NCBI GenBank assembly: GCA_963700425.1 | Contig: CAVOXO010000002.1 | Coordinates: 62,001 to 126,000 of the forward strand | Reading direction: 5' to 3' | DNA length: 64,000 nt | Source: CAVOXO01 sp963700425 | Lineage (GTDB): Bacteria; Actinomycetota; Acidimicrobiia; Acidimicrobiales; Microtrichaceae | Shown here: positions 19,457 to 26,778 of the stretch, piece after piece | How the letters are laid out: the number at the start of each line of letters is the position of its first letter | Numbering within the stretch: the first letter of the stretch is position 1 | Program-made: the position numbers and the translations under genes | Notes under the pieces: model-generated | What the model saw: only the letters and a program-made list of their open reading frames with translations | The model's database searches: none | Told to the model about the DNA's origin: nothing

Positions 19457-19470
19457 TCACGCCAGCCGCA

Positions 19471-20187
19471 TCAGTCGCCGCCGTCGGGCGGAGCGTGCTG
19501 TCCGTGGGGAGCGGCCGTCCCCTGCTCGGGGAGCCCTCCGGTCACCAGATACGTGATCCGTTCCCCCATGTTCACGGCATGATCGCCGATGCGTTCGTAG
19601 TACCGAGCGATCAGTGCGAGCTGAACGGCGGTGCGAAGATCGAGCTCGTTGGCGATGTGGGAGGAGAAGACGGCCTCGACGAAGTCGGTCTGGAGATCGT
19701 CGAGTCGATCGTCGATGTCGTCGAGCGCGGACGCCAGACCGCTGTCGCCGGTCACGAACGCGTCGATCGCCTTCTGGGTGATCGACGCGGCCTCGATGCT
19801 CATGTCCTCGACGATTCCTCTGAGCTTGGGCGTCATCTCCACCTCGTAGATGCGGCGGAAGGCCTTGGCCACGTTGACCATCAGATCGGCGGACCGTTCG
19901 AGTTCGCTGGCGAGGCGAAGGGCGCAGACGATCAATCGCAGATCCTTCGCCATGGGGTTCTGCAGGACGAGGATCTGGTAGCAGGACTCCTCGATCTCGA
20001 GAGTCAATCCGTCGAGATCGTCGTCGGAGTCGATGAGCCGCTGAGCGGCCGCGAGATCGCGGTCCAACAGCGCTGCCGTGCCCTTCCCGATGGTCTCACA
20101 CGTCATGACCCCCAGCCTGACGACGTCCTCTCGCAGTCGGGCCAACTGGTCCTGGAATTCGACCCTGAGTTCGGTGTCCTGAGTCAC
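19471..20187 (-). CDS. phoU: PhoU phosphate-signalling protein
   Basis: 238 residues, intact. GTG 20187 with GGGGAG 5 bases upstream; an upstream in-frame start has no site. Two PhoU three-helix bundles: first with LGVMTCETIGKGTAALLDRD, ENPMAKDLRLI-type motif LQNPMAKDLRLIV at about residue 85, second with ARYYERIGDHAVNMGERI near residue 205, the classical metal-binding E/D motif. PhoU links PstSCAB activity to the SenX3 kinase and restrains phosphate uptake. Its place at the head of senX3-regX3, rather than in the pst operon as in E. coli, is the actinobacterial-type arrangement. Confidence 0.92.
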   Translation of the reverse strand: MTQDTELRVEFQDQLARLREDVVRLGVMTCETIGKGTAALLDRDLAAAQRLIDSDDDLDGLTLEIEESCYQILVLQNPMAKDLRLIVCALRLASELERSADLMVNVAKAFRRIYEVEMTPKLRGIVEDMSIEAASITQKAIDAFVTGDSGLASALDDIDDRLDDLQTDFVEAVFSSHIANELDLRTAVQLALIARYYERIGDHAVNMGERITYLVTGGLPEQGTAAPHGQHAPPDGGD

Positions 20188-20328
20188 GAGTCTCCCCGGT
20201 GGCGTGGTGTCGGTCCGGCGCGGACGCCGCAGCAAGGCTACCGCCGACCGTCGGCAGCGACTGTCGACAGCGGCTGCCTCGGCAACGCTAGACCGGCGTG
20301 CTGTCCTGTGTCCGACGTGTCGGCGACG

Positions 20329-20350
20329 GCTCGCTGAACGTCGAGTGAAC
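20329..20350 (-). promoter_or_regulatory. Tandem PHO-box-like repeat between phoU and ppk
   Basis: On the minus strand GTTCACTCGAC is followed immediately by GTTCAGCGAGC: two 11-base units, each starting GTTCA, exactly 11 bases apart. This is the arrangement known for PhoP/RegX3-family sites in actinobacteria. It lies in the 233-base divergent region, 142 bases upstream of phoU and 71 bases upstream of ppk, so it could control both transcription units. Nothing else in this gene-free stretch (20188-20420) was recognised. Confidence 0.55.
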
Positions 20351-20420
20351 GCCAGGGGTCCGCCCTCCGACCGCGAATCGGCCCGACCGGAGTTCGCCGG
20401 TTCGTCGATACCCTGATCGG

Positions 20421-22463
20421 GTGCGCGCGGAGCCCGGTCGATTCATGAATCGCGAGCTGTCATGGCTCGACTTCAACGAACGCGTTCTCCAGCTCGTCGA
20501 GGATGACGATCTTCCGGTGCTGGAGCGGGCCAAGTTCCTCGCCATCTACTCCCAGAACCTCGACGAGTTCTTCCAGGTGCGGGTGGCGGGGCTCCAGGAT
20601 CAGCTCGACGCCCGCATGACCGACACCACTGCCGATGGTCTGACTCCGGCCCAGCAGCTCGACGCCATCGCCGAGCGGGTCACGGCCATGGTGCGGCACA
20701 CCGACAATCTCTTCCTCAACGACCTCGTCCCCGCGCTGGCCGCCCACGGGGTGCGCCTCACCGGCGGTCGGGCACTCGGAGCGGCCGACCGTGCGCACCT
20801 GACCGCGGTGTTCGAGAAGCGCATCTTCTCGATGCTCACGCCCCTGGCGATGGACAGGGCCCACCCCTTCCCCTACATCTCGACCCTGTCGCTGAATCTC
20901 GGCGTGCTGCTGTCCGACCCCCTCAGCGACGAGACCAGGTTCGCCAGGATCAAGGTCCCTCCCCGTCTCGAGAGATTCGTACGCCTGCCCGACGGCGAGC
21001 GATTCGTCACCCTCGAGGACATCATCGGCGCTCACCTCCACCGATTGTTCCCCGGTATGGAGGTGTCGGAGATCTCGACGTTCCGCGTCACCCGCAATGC
21101 CGACCTGCTCCTCGAGGAAGAGGACGCCGACGACCTCCTCGAGGCCGTCGAGATGGAGGTACGCCGGCGTCGTTTCGGCAACGCGGTCCGCCTGGAGATC
21201 GCCCACGACATGTCCGACGAGATGGCATCGCTGCTCCGGCACGAACTCGAGCTCAGCGACGCCGAGATCTTCCGTTCGACGAGCCCCCTCGACCTGGGCG
21301 GCCTGTGGTCGATCGTCGACATCGGGCGACCCGACCTGCTGTTGGCCCCGATCCCCGCCATGACCCCGGCTCCCCTCGCCGTCTCGGAGGACCCCGAGGA
21401 CTTCTTCGACGTCATCCGCCGTCGCGACGTCCTGTATCAACACCCTTACGAGAGCTTCGGCGACACGACCGAGGAGTTCATCCGACGGGCGTCGCTCGAT
21501 CCTGCGGTCGCCGCGATCAAGATCACCCTGTACCGCACGTCGGGCGACAGCCCCATCGTGGAGTCGCTGACCCGTGCCGCCGAGTCCGGGAAACAGGTGG
21601 TGACACTCGTCGAGCTGAAGGCGCGCTTCGACGAGGCGAACAACATCGAGTGGGCACGTCACCTCGAACAGGCGGGGGTGCACGTGGTGTACGGGATCGT
21701 CGGCCTCAAGACGCACTCGAAGGTGACCCTGGTCGTGCGCGAGGAGGAGGACGGGATCCGCTGCTACACCCACATCGGAACCGGCAACTACAACCCTCGC
21801 ACCGCCCGTCTCTACGAGGACCTCGGGATGCTCACGTCCAACGAGACCATCGGCATCGACGCCCAGAATCTCTTCAACTACCTGACCGGCTTCAGCCGCA
21901 ACGAGTCCTACGGCCGGTTGCTCGTGGCGCCGTTCCACCTCCGCTCCGAATTCACCGAGCTGATCCGCAACGAACGACGGGCCGAACCGGGCACCGGCCA
22001 CATCACCATGAAGGTCAACAGCCTCACCGATCCCGGGCTGATCGACGAGCTGTACGACGCCTCCTGCGACGGCGTCCGGATCAACCTGTTGGTGAGGGGG
22101 ATCTGCTGCCTGCGACCTGGGATACCGGGGCTCTCGGAGAACATCACCGTCAGGTCGATCCTCGGCCGGTATCTCGAGCACTCGCGCATCTACCGTTTCG
22201 CCAACGGAAACGGACCGGGCGTACCGTCGATCTACATGGGCTCCGCCGACCTCATGACCCGGAACGTCGATCGCCGCGTCGAGGTTCTCGTCGAAGTGGG
22301 CGCGGCCGAGGTCGGCCGCCTCGATGCCGTGTTCGACATCATGTTGCAGCCCGATGCGCGGGCCTGGTCGCTCGACGACGGAACCTGGCACCTCCGGCGC
22401 GGCGAAGGGACCGTCGACTGCCAGGTCGAACTTCACAACCTGGCACGGGGCTGGAGGCGGTGA
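20421..22463 (+). CDS. ppk: Polyphosphate kinase (PPK1)
   Basis: 680 residues, intact, the usual PPK1 length. GTG 20421; the conserved start is RFMNRELSWLDFNERVLQL. Key motifs: LDEFFQVRVAG near residue 50, HPYESF near 335, KITLYRTSGDSPIV, LVELKARFDEANNI, HSKVTLVVRE with the catalytic His region, and YTHIGTGNYNPRTARLYEDL near residue 455; the phospholipase-D-like C-terminal domains close the active site. It makes polyphosphate from ATP, storing phosphate and energy. It is transcribed away from phoU-senX3-regX3, with a PHO-box-like repeat in between. The next gene overlaps by GTGA. Confidence 0.95.
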   Translation: MRAEPGRFMNRELSWLDFNERVLQLVEDDDLPVLERAKFLAIYSQNLDEFFQVRVAGLQDQLDARMTDTTADGLTPAQQLDAIAERVTAMVRHTDNLFLNDLVPALAAHGVRLTGGRALGAADRAHLTAVFEKRIFSMLTPLAMDRAHPFPYISTLSLNLGVLLSDPLSDETRFARIKVPPRLERFVRLPDGERFVTLEDIIGAHLHRLFPGMEVSEISTFRVTRNADLLLEEEDADDLLEAVEMEVRRRRFGNAVRLEIAHDMSDEMASLLRHELELSDAEIFRSTSPLDLGGLWSIVDIGRPDLLLAPIPAMTPAPLAVSEDPEDFFDVIRRRDVLYQHPYESFGDTTEEFIRRASLDPAVAAIKITLYRTSGDSPIVESLTRAAESGKQVVTLVELKARFDEANNIEWARHLEQAGVHVVYGIVGLKTHSKVTLVVREEEDGIRCYTHIGTGNYNPRTARLYEDLGMLTSNETIGIDAQNLFNYLTGFSRNESYGRLLVAPFHLRSEFTELIRNERRAEPGTGHITMKVNSLTDPGLIDELYDASCDGVRINLLVRGICCLRPGIPGLSENITVRSILGRYLEHSRIYRFANGNGPGVPSIYMGSADLMTRNVDRRVEVLVEVGAAEVGRLDAVFDIMLQPDARAWSLDDGTWHLRRGEGTVDCQVELHNLARGWRR

Positions 22464-22879
22464 CACCGTCCACCGGCGATGACCGCCCGATCGAGGTGGA
22501 GGCCGCCGGCGCCATCCTCGTGGACGACGCGGGGCGCATCTGCGTGGTGCATCGACCCCATCGTGACGACTGGTCTCTTCCCAAGGGCAAGCTCGAAGAG
22601 GGTGAGGAGCATCGCGAGGCGGCACTCCGCGAGGTCCTCGAGGAGACCGGTTTCGTCGGAGACTTCCGTGGCTGGATCGGCGATCTCCACTACGACGACA
22701 ACAAGGGGCGGTTCAAGCGCGTCCGCTATGCCGAGATGGCCGTGACCGGCGGCGAGTTCGCCCCCAACGACGAGGTCGACCAGCTGGCGTGGATGGAGAT
22801 CTCCGATGCCGTCGCGCGACTCAGTTACCCGGCCGACGTCGGGCTGGTCCGGCAATGGGCCTCTCAGCGAGGTGGGTAG
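22460..22879 (+). CDS. Nudix hydrolase
   Basis: 139 residues. GTG 22460 overlaps the ppk stop by GTGA, with GGAGG just upstream. The Nudix box is complete: GKLEEGEEHREAALREVLEE followed by TGF (Gx5Ex7REUxEExGU) at about residues 43-65. It resembles MutT1-like/Ap4A or diphosphoinositol-type hydrolases of actinobacteria but lacks the C-terminal phosphoglycerate-mutase-like domain found in mycobacterial MutT1. Tight coupling to ppk suggests a role in nucleotide or polyphosphate turnover, which is inference. It ends convergent with, and 16 bases into, the small gene on the other strand. Confidence 0.88.
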   Translation: MTPSTGDDRPIEVEAAGAILVDDAGRICVVHRPHRDDWSLPKGKLEEGEEHREAALREVLEETGFVGDFRGWIGDLHYDDNKGRFKRVRYAEMAVTGGEFAPNDEVDQLAWMEISDAVARLSYPADVGLVRQWASQRGG

Positions 22880-23145
22880 GGGTCACCGAGCTCGGGCGGG
22901 TCCCACGCCAAGATGATGTTCTCACGCTCGGCGTCGCGTATGACCCGCTCCCTGTTGCGGCGGAACTGCGGATCGTGTGGGGGAATGAGCATCAGCCGAG
23001 CATTCATGCGGGCCCGGAAGCCGTCGACGACGGAACGATCGCCGAAATCGGCCCGGACGTCCCAGTGAGGAGCCACCGGACCCAGGTACTCGACGGTGAT
23101 CGATGCGATCGGGGGCTCGTCGTGTTCGATCGGTTCTTCGGCCAT
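22864..23145 (-). CDS. Hypothetical 93-residue protein
   Basis: ATG 23145 has GGAGGA 4 bases upstream; a TTG at 23199 in the same frame overlaps the htrA stop but is less likely. The protein begins MAEEPIEHDEPPIASITVEY, then a mixed alpha/beta region (PHWDVRADFGDRSVVDGFRA, FRRNRERVIRDAERENIILAW), with no signal, helix or known motif. It follows htrA by 50 bases in the same direction. The sequence looks like a small conserved actinobacterial protein of unknown function; I do not recognise it. Confidence 0.55.
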   Translation of the reverse strand: MAEEPIEHDEPPIASITVEYLGPVAPHWDVRADFGDRSVVDGFRARMNARLMLIPPHDPQFRRNRERVIRDAERENIILAWDPPELGDPYPPR

Positions 23146-23195
23146 CGGCTCCTCCGCACATGGACGCCCACGTTCGGGCGGCGCCACTGTAGTGG

Positions 23196-24383
23196 TCAAC
23201 CGCCGCGCCGACCGAGTTCGGCGGTGAGCTCGATGCTCTCCCCGTCTCGCAGGACGGTCACCACGATCGTGTCGCCGCCCTGACGAGCCCGAACCGCTGT
23301 TCCGACGTCGGTGGCGTCGGCAATCGGTTCCCCGTCGATAGCGACGATGATGTCTCCCGGTCGGATCCGCGCCGCGGCGGCCCCGGTTCCCGGTTCGACC
23401 CGGGTGACGAACGCGCCCCGGTCCACGTCCACCCCGAACCTCTCGCGGACATCGACCGGTAGGGAGTCGAGGTCGGCGGTACTCACGCCCAACAAGGCGG
23501 AGTCGGGCGTGACCCCGCCTCCGTCCCGTATCTGTTCGGCGAGCGGCCTCAGCTCGTCGATCGACAGGGCGAATCCCACGCTCTGGCTGTCCTGGATGAT
23601 CGCGGTGTTCATTCCGACGACCTGTCCTGCTGCATTGACGAGGGGCCCGCCCGAGTTGCCGGGGTTGATGGCCGCGTCGGTCTGGATCAGGTGCTCGAGG
23701 CGCATGCTGCCGGCATCGAGCGACCGGTCGAGCGCCGAGACGATACCTCTGGTCACACTCGGTTGGGAGCCGAGGTTGAGTGCATTGCCGATGGCCACGA
23801 CGTCATCGCCCACCGCGAGCTGAGTTGTGGAGCCGAGTTCTGCGGGCACCGTCGACGTGCCGGAGGCCGACTGCACGAGAGCGACGTCGGTCTCGGGGAT
23901 CGATCCCACCAGATCGGCGTCGGCGACTCTGCCGTCGGCGAAGAGGATCGAGATCGACGAAGCGTCCGCGACCACGTGTGCGTTGGTCATCACGAGCCCG
24001 GCATCGTCGAGCACGATGCCCGATCCGGCCGCCGAGGACGCCGTCGGGTCGCCGTCGATGAACACCGACACGACCGACGGCCTGACCTTGTCGAGCACGG
24101 CGGCGATGTCGAGCGAACCGGGGTCGAGCACCGCGGACGGTCTGGACACGGTGACCTGGTCGGATCCCGGGTCGCGGTCGATTCCGATGACGAGGACCGC
24201 GGAGGCCACCACCGCACCGGCGATCGCCCCCACCAGAGCGGTCAACAGGTGGCCGCCGCCGCGTCGGGACCGACGGTCGTCGGGCACCGACGCCTCTCGG
24301 TCCTCCTGCAGGACGCCGCCCGTTGGTGGCCCGGCCGGCCTCGGACGTGTGGGCCCCGGGGAGGGGGAATGGGTGGGAATCAC
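23196..24383 (-). CDS. HtrA/DegP-type serine protease with PDZ domain
   Basis: 395 residues. GTG 24383 is preceded by GGAGAGG; longer starts run into the divergent promoter. Cytoplasmic proline-rich N-terminus, one membrane helix near residues 50-72 (LLTALVGAIAGAVVASAVLV), then a trypsin-like domain with full triad: His in MTNAHVVADASS, Asp in PETDVALVQ, Ser in INPGNSGGPLVNAAGQVVGM. The C-terminal PDZ contains RIRPGDIIVAIDGEPIADAT. It degrades or refolds damaged proteins outside the membrane. It contrasts with the triad-less relative at 12.7-13.8 kb. Confidence 0.92.
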   Translation of the reverse strand: MIPTHSPSPGPTRPRPAGPPTGGVLQEDREASVPDDRRSRRGGGHLLTALVGAIAGAVVASAVLVIGIDRDPGSDQVTVSRPSAVLDPGSLDIAAVLDKVRPSVVSVFIDGDPTASSAAGSGIVLDDAGLVMTNAHVVADASSISILFADGRVADADLVGSIPETDVALVQSASGTSTVPAELGSTTQLAVGDDVVAIGNALNLGSQPSVTRGIVSALDRSLDAGSMRLEHLIQTDAAINPGNSGGPLVNAAGQVVGMNTAIIQDSQSVGFALSIDELRPLAEQIRDGGGVTPDSALLGVSTADLDSLPVDVRERFGVDVDRGAFVTRVEPGTGAAAARIRPGDIIVAIDGEPIADATDVGTAVRARQGGDTIVVTVLRDGESIELTAELGRRGG

Positions 24384-24585
24384 GGCCTCTCCGTTTCGAT
24401 CGAGTAGTTGCGGAACAGGCTGGCAAGGGGCGGTGTTGTCTTCAATGGCAACGCTGTGGATCGACCCAGCAGACGCATCCGACCCTGAGGGGCGTCTCAG
24501 CCTCAATGGTTGTGATCGTGCGAAAAGCCGCAATGCTGTCAATCGAAACCTGTCCGTCGACATGACGGAGAGAGGATGAAGTCAC

Positions 24586-24861
24586 ATGGTGATCGACGAG
24601 ACCAACGAGACGTCATGGATGGCCGATGGGCACTGCGCCCACCGGGACCCCGCGATGTTCTTTCCCTCCGACGGGGTCGGCGTGGAGATCGCGAAGAAGG
24701 TCTGCGGCGACTGTCCTGTCAAGGGCCTTTGTCTGGAGTATGCGCTCGAGCAGCGCATCGACCACGGCGTGTGGGGCGGGACCTCAGAGCGGGAGCGGCG
24801 CCGGATCCTCCGGTCGCGGCGCATCCTGACCGCGGAGTCGACAGCCGTCACGGTCAGTTGA
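24586..24861 (+). CDS. WhiB-family iron-sulfur regulator (first copy)
   Basis: 91 residues. ATG 24586 preceded by GAGAGGATG. Four cysteines for a [4Fe-4S] cluster: HCAHRDPAMFFP (C1), then KKVCGDCPVKGLC (C2-C4, spacing CxxCx5C). The GVWGG turn (HGVWGGTSERERRRI) and basic tail are the WhiB hallmarks. These act as redox/NO-sensitive transcription factors binding SigA. The 202-base region upstream (24384-24585) is the divergent promoter with htrA; I saw a short TGAG...CTCA inverted repeat but no clear -10/-35. The best guess is a WhiB1/WblE-type member. Confidence 0.92.
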   Translation: MVIDETNETSWMADGHCAHRDPAMFFPSDGVGVEIAKKVCGDCPVKGLCLEYALEQRIDHGVWGGTSERERRRILRSRRILTAESTAVTVS

Positions 24862-25005
24862 CCGCCGGCTCGACGAACCAGACCGACGACGTGGGCCCGT
24901 CCAGTGGACGGGCCTTCGTCGAGTCACCGAACGTCGAGCGCTTCGGGCCACACCACCGACATGGTCCCCACGGCGACGATGCAATCCGGCGTGGGTGCGG
25001 TGCAG

Positions 25006-25191
25006 CTACCCCTTGGTCGACGCATCGTCATCGGAGTCCGAATCGGAGTCCTCTGTCGCGCCTTCCTTCAGTCCCTCTTTGAATTCCTTTTGCGCCTGCC
25101 CCAGCGACCGAGCGAGCTTGGGAATCTGGGAACCCCCGAACAGCAGAACGGCGATCACGATGATGAAGATCCAGTCGGCACCCTGAGGCAT
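25006..25191 (-). CDS. tatA: Sec-independent translocase subunit TatA
   Basis: 61 residues from ATG 25191. N-terminal helix ADWIFIIVIAVLLFGGSQIP, then the hinge and amphipathic helix KLARSLGQAQKEFKEGLKEG, and an acidic Ser/Asp tail DSDSDSDDDAS. FG at the hinge (LLFGG) is the TatA/E mark. It forms the pore for folded proteins carrying twin-arginine signals. tatB and tatC are not nearby. It is divergent from the 5-formyl-THF cyclo-ligase gene. The 144-base stretch 24862-25005 between whiB and tatA (convergent) holds nothing recognisable. Confidence 0.85.
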   Translation of the reverse strand: MPQGADWIFIIVIAVLLFGGSQIPKLARSLGQAQKEFKEGLKEGATEDSDSDSDDDASTKG

Positions 25192-25244
25192 GCGGATCAC
25201 CCTACCGCGGCGATCACGCGATACCACGACGGGATACGCCCTCG

Positions 25245-25820
25245 GTGAGCAACGACGACATCCGCTCGGAGATCCGAACGAGGCTGCGGGCACTGCGCCG
25301 ATCGATCGATCCGGCCACGGGTGCGAGCCGCGCCGTCGCGGCTGCGACCGTGTTGGACGCGTTGGCAGTCGAGCTCGGCGCCACGACGGTCGGTGCCTAC
25401 ATGGCGATCGACGGCGAAGCGGACCCTTTCCCTTTCGTCGAACAGTGCCGTCGCCTCGGCCGTCAGGTGACGATGCCGGTGGTCGTCGGCGATGGTCTCC
25501 GGTTCGTGATGGTCGACGCCTCCACGACCATGCTCCGCCACGAACTGGGCATGTTGGAGCCCGCCGACGGCGAGCGCATCGGGATCGACGATCTTGATCT
25601 CGTGGTCATTCCGGCCATCGCGGTGGACCGGGCCGGCACGCGACTCGGATTCGGAGGCGGCTACTACGACCGGGCCCTGGGCTCGGTGCCCGGCCCGAGC
25701 CGACCGTTCGTCGTGGCGCTGGTACACCCCGAACAGGTGGTGGAACGGCTCGGACGGCACCCGTGGGACGTCACCGTCGACGCCATCGTCGCCGCGGATG
25801 CTCTGCTGCGGGTGGAATGA
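25245..25820 (+). CDS. 5-formyltetrahydrofolate cyclo-ligase
   Basis: 191 residues, intact, GTG start 25245. N-terminal helix with RTRLRALRRSIDP matches the substrate-binding arginines, and the hallmark ATP-site motif RLGFGGGYYDRAL lies near residue 133. Central MPVVVGDGLRFVMV and LDLVVIPAIAVDR are typical. It converts 5-formyl-THF to 5,10-methenyl-THF with ATP, recycling folate. Transcribed away from tatA with 53 bases between. Confidence 0.92.
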   Translation: MSNDDIRSEIRTRLRALRRSIDPATGASRAVAAATVLDALAVELGATTVGAYMAIDGEADPFPFVEQCRRLGRQVTMPVVVGDGLRFVMVDASTTMLRHELGMLEPADGERIGIDDLDLVVIPAIAVDRAGTRLGFGGGYYDRALGSVPGPSRPFVVALVHPEQVVERLGRHPWDVTVDAIVAADALLRVE

Positions 25821-25865
25821 GTTCCTCTGGCGGGGACACCTCGACACCCGAGCGCCGGAGGGGAG

Positions 25866-26150
25866 TCAGGCCGACGCGGTGCGAGGCTGTTCGGCCGCGC
25901 GGGCGAGGGCCCGTTGACGACGGATGCGACGACGCTCCCGCTCCGACAACCCTCCCCAGATACCGAACTTCTCGCCGTTGGCCAGCGCGTACTCCAGGCA
26001 GTCCACCCTCACGACGCAGCCCTGACAGACCGCCTTGGCCTCTTTGGTCGACGCTCCACGTTCCGGAAAGAACAGGTCGGGATCGACGCCAAGACAGTTC
26101 GCAGCCAACTGCCAACCGTTGTCGTCGTCGTCGTTGAGTGTTTCGTTCAT
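25866..26150 (-). CDS. WhiB-family iron-sulfur regulator (second copy)
   Basis: 94 residues from ATG 26150. Acidic N-terminus NETLNDDDDNGWQ, then cluster ligands in NCLGVDPDLFFPERG (C1) and KAVCQGCVVRVDC (C2-C4, CxxCx5C), the turn FGIWGGLSERERRRIRRQR and a basic C-terminal tail for DNA contact. It resembles the WhiB2/WhmD type that controls division and septation in actinobacteria, although that role is inference. It ends convergent with the cyclo-ligase and is divergent from the macrodomain gene. Confidence 0.9.
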   Translation of the reverse strand: MNETLNDDDDNGWQLAANCLGVDPDLFFPERGASTKEAKAVCQGCVVRVDCLEYALANGEKFGIWGGLSERERRRIRRQRALARAAEQPRTASA

Positions 26151-26177
26151 TCGGGCAAACCCCCCGCCAACACGTGA

Positions 26178-26196
26178 GTAATTACAGGCGTGTAAC
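26178..26196. promoter_or_regulatory. Overlapping palindromes in the whiB-macrodomain divergent region
   Basis: GTAATTAC (8-base palindrome) overlaps TTACA-GGCG-TGTAA, an inverted repeat with a 4-base spacer. They lie about 28 bases upstream of the second whiB start and about 70 upstream of the macrodomain start. The AT content is high for this genome. It could be an operator or the -10 region of whiB; no protein can be assigned. Confidence 0.3.
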
Positions 26197-26266
26197 CAGT
26201 ATCATGGCGCTCGAATACCTCCCGCGCAAGTAGAACTTGGCGGACGAGACAAGGGCCGGGCCGATC

Positions 26267-26761
26267 ATGGACATCACGGTGCTGACCGCCGACATCACGA
26301 CGCTCGGCGTCGATGCCATCGTCAACGCCGCCAACGAGGAACTGGAGGGAGGCGGCGGGGTCGACGGGGCCATCCACCGCGCCGCCGGACCGATGCTCGC
26401 TGACGCATGTTCACGGCTCGGCGGCTGCTCGATGGGGGACGCGGTGGCCACGCCCGGCTTCGACCTTCCCGCCCGTTGGATCATCCACACCGTCGGGCCC
26501 ATCTGGAGCGGTGGACGGGCGGGCGAGGACGAGATCCTCGCCTCGTGCTATCGCCGCTGCCTGGAGGTGGCCGACGAGCTCGGCGTCACGACGCTCGCGT
26601 TTCCGGCCATCTCCACCGGCGCCTTCGGCTTTCCGCCGGCCCGAGCCGCCGAGATCGCGGTCCGCGCCCTGCGGTCGGTGCGGACCGCGGTCGGTCAATC
26701 GCTCCTGGTCGCCTTCGACGACATCACCGCCGCGCACCTCGACGACGCGCTGGCGATCTGA
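26267..26761 (+). CDS. Macrodomain protein (ADP-ribose-binding, O-acetyl-ADP-ribose deacetylase type)
   Basis: 164 residues from ATG 26267 (a TTG at 26237 is less likely). Typical YmdB/MacroD blocks: DAIVNAANEELEGGGGVDGA with the catalytic Asn/Asp loop, AIHRAAGP, CSMGDAVATPGFDLPARWII, then FPAISTGAFGFPP for the diphosphate loop. These remove ADP-ribose from proteins or deacetylate O-acetyl-ADP-ribose. It is divergent from whiB and convergent with the VWA gene 17 bases away. Confidence 0.92.
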   Translation: MDITVLTADITTLGVDAIVNAANEELEGGGGVDGAIHRAAGPMLADACSRLGGCSMGDAVATPGFDLPARWIIHTVGPIWSGGRAGEDEILASCYRRCLEVADELGVTTLAFPAISTGAFGFPPARAAEIAVRALRSVRTAVGQSLLVAFDDITAAHLDDALAI

Positions 26762-26778
26762 CCACGCGCTCGCCGGCC

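Noticed and set aside
20460..22625. Open frame of 721 codons opposite ppk
   Set aside because: It mirrors the high-GC codons of ppk, which is conserved along its full length; the antisense protein has no recognisable domain.
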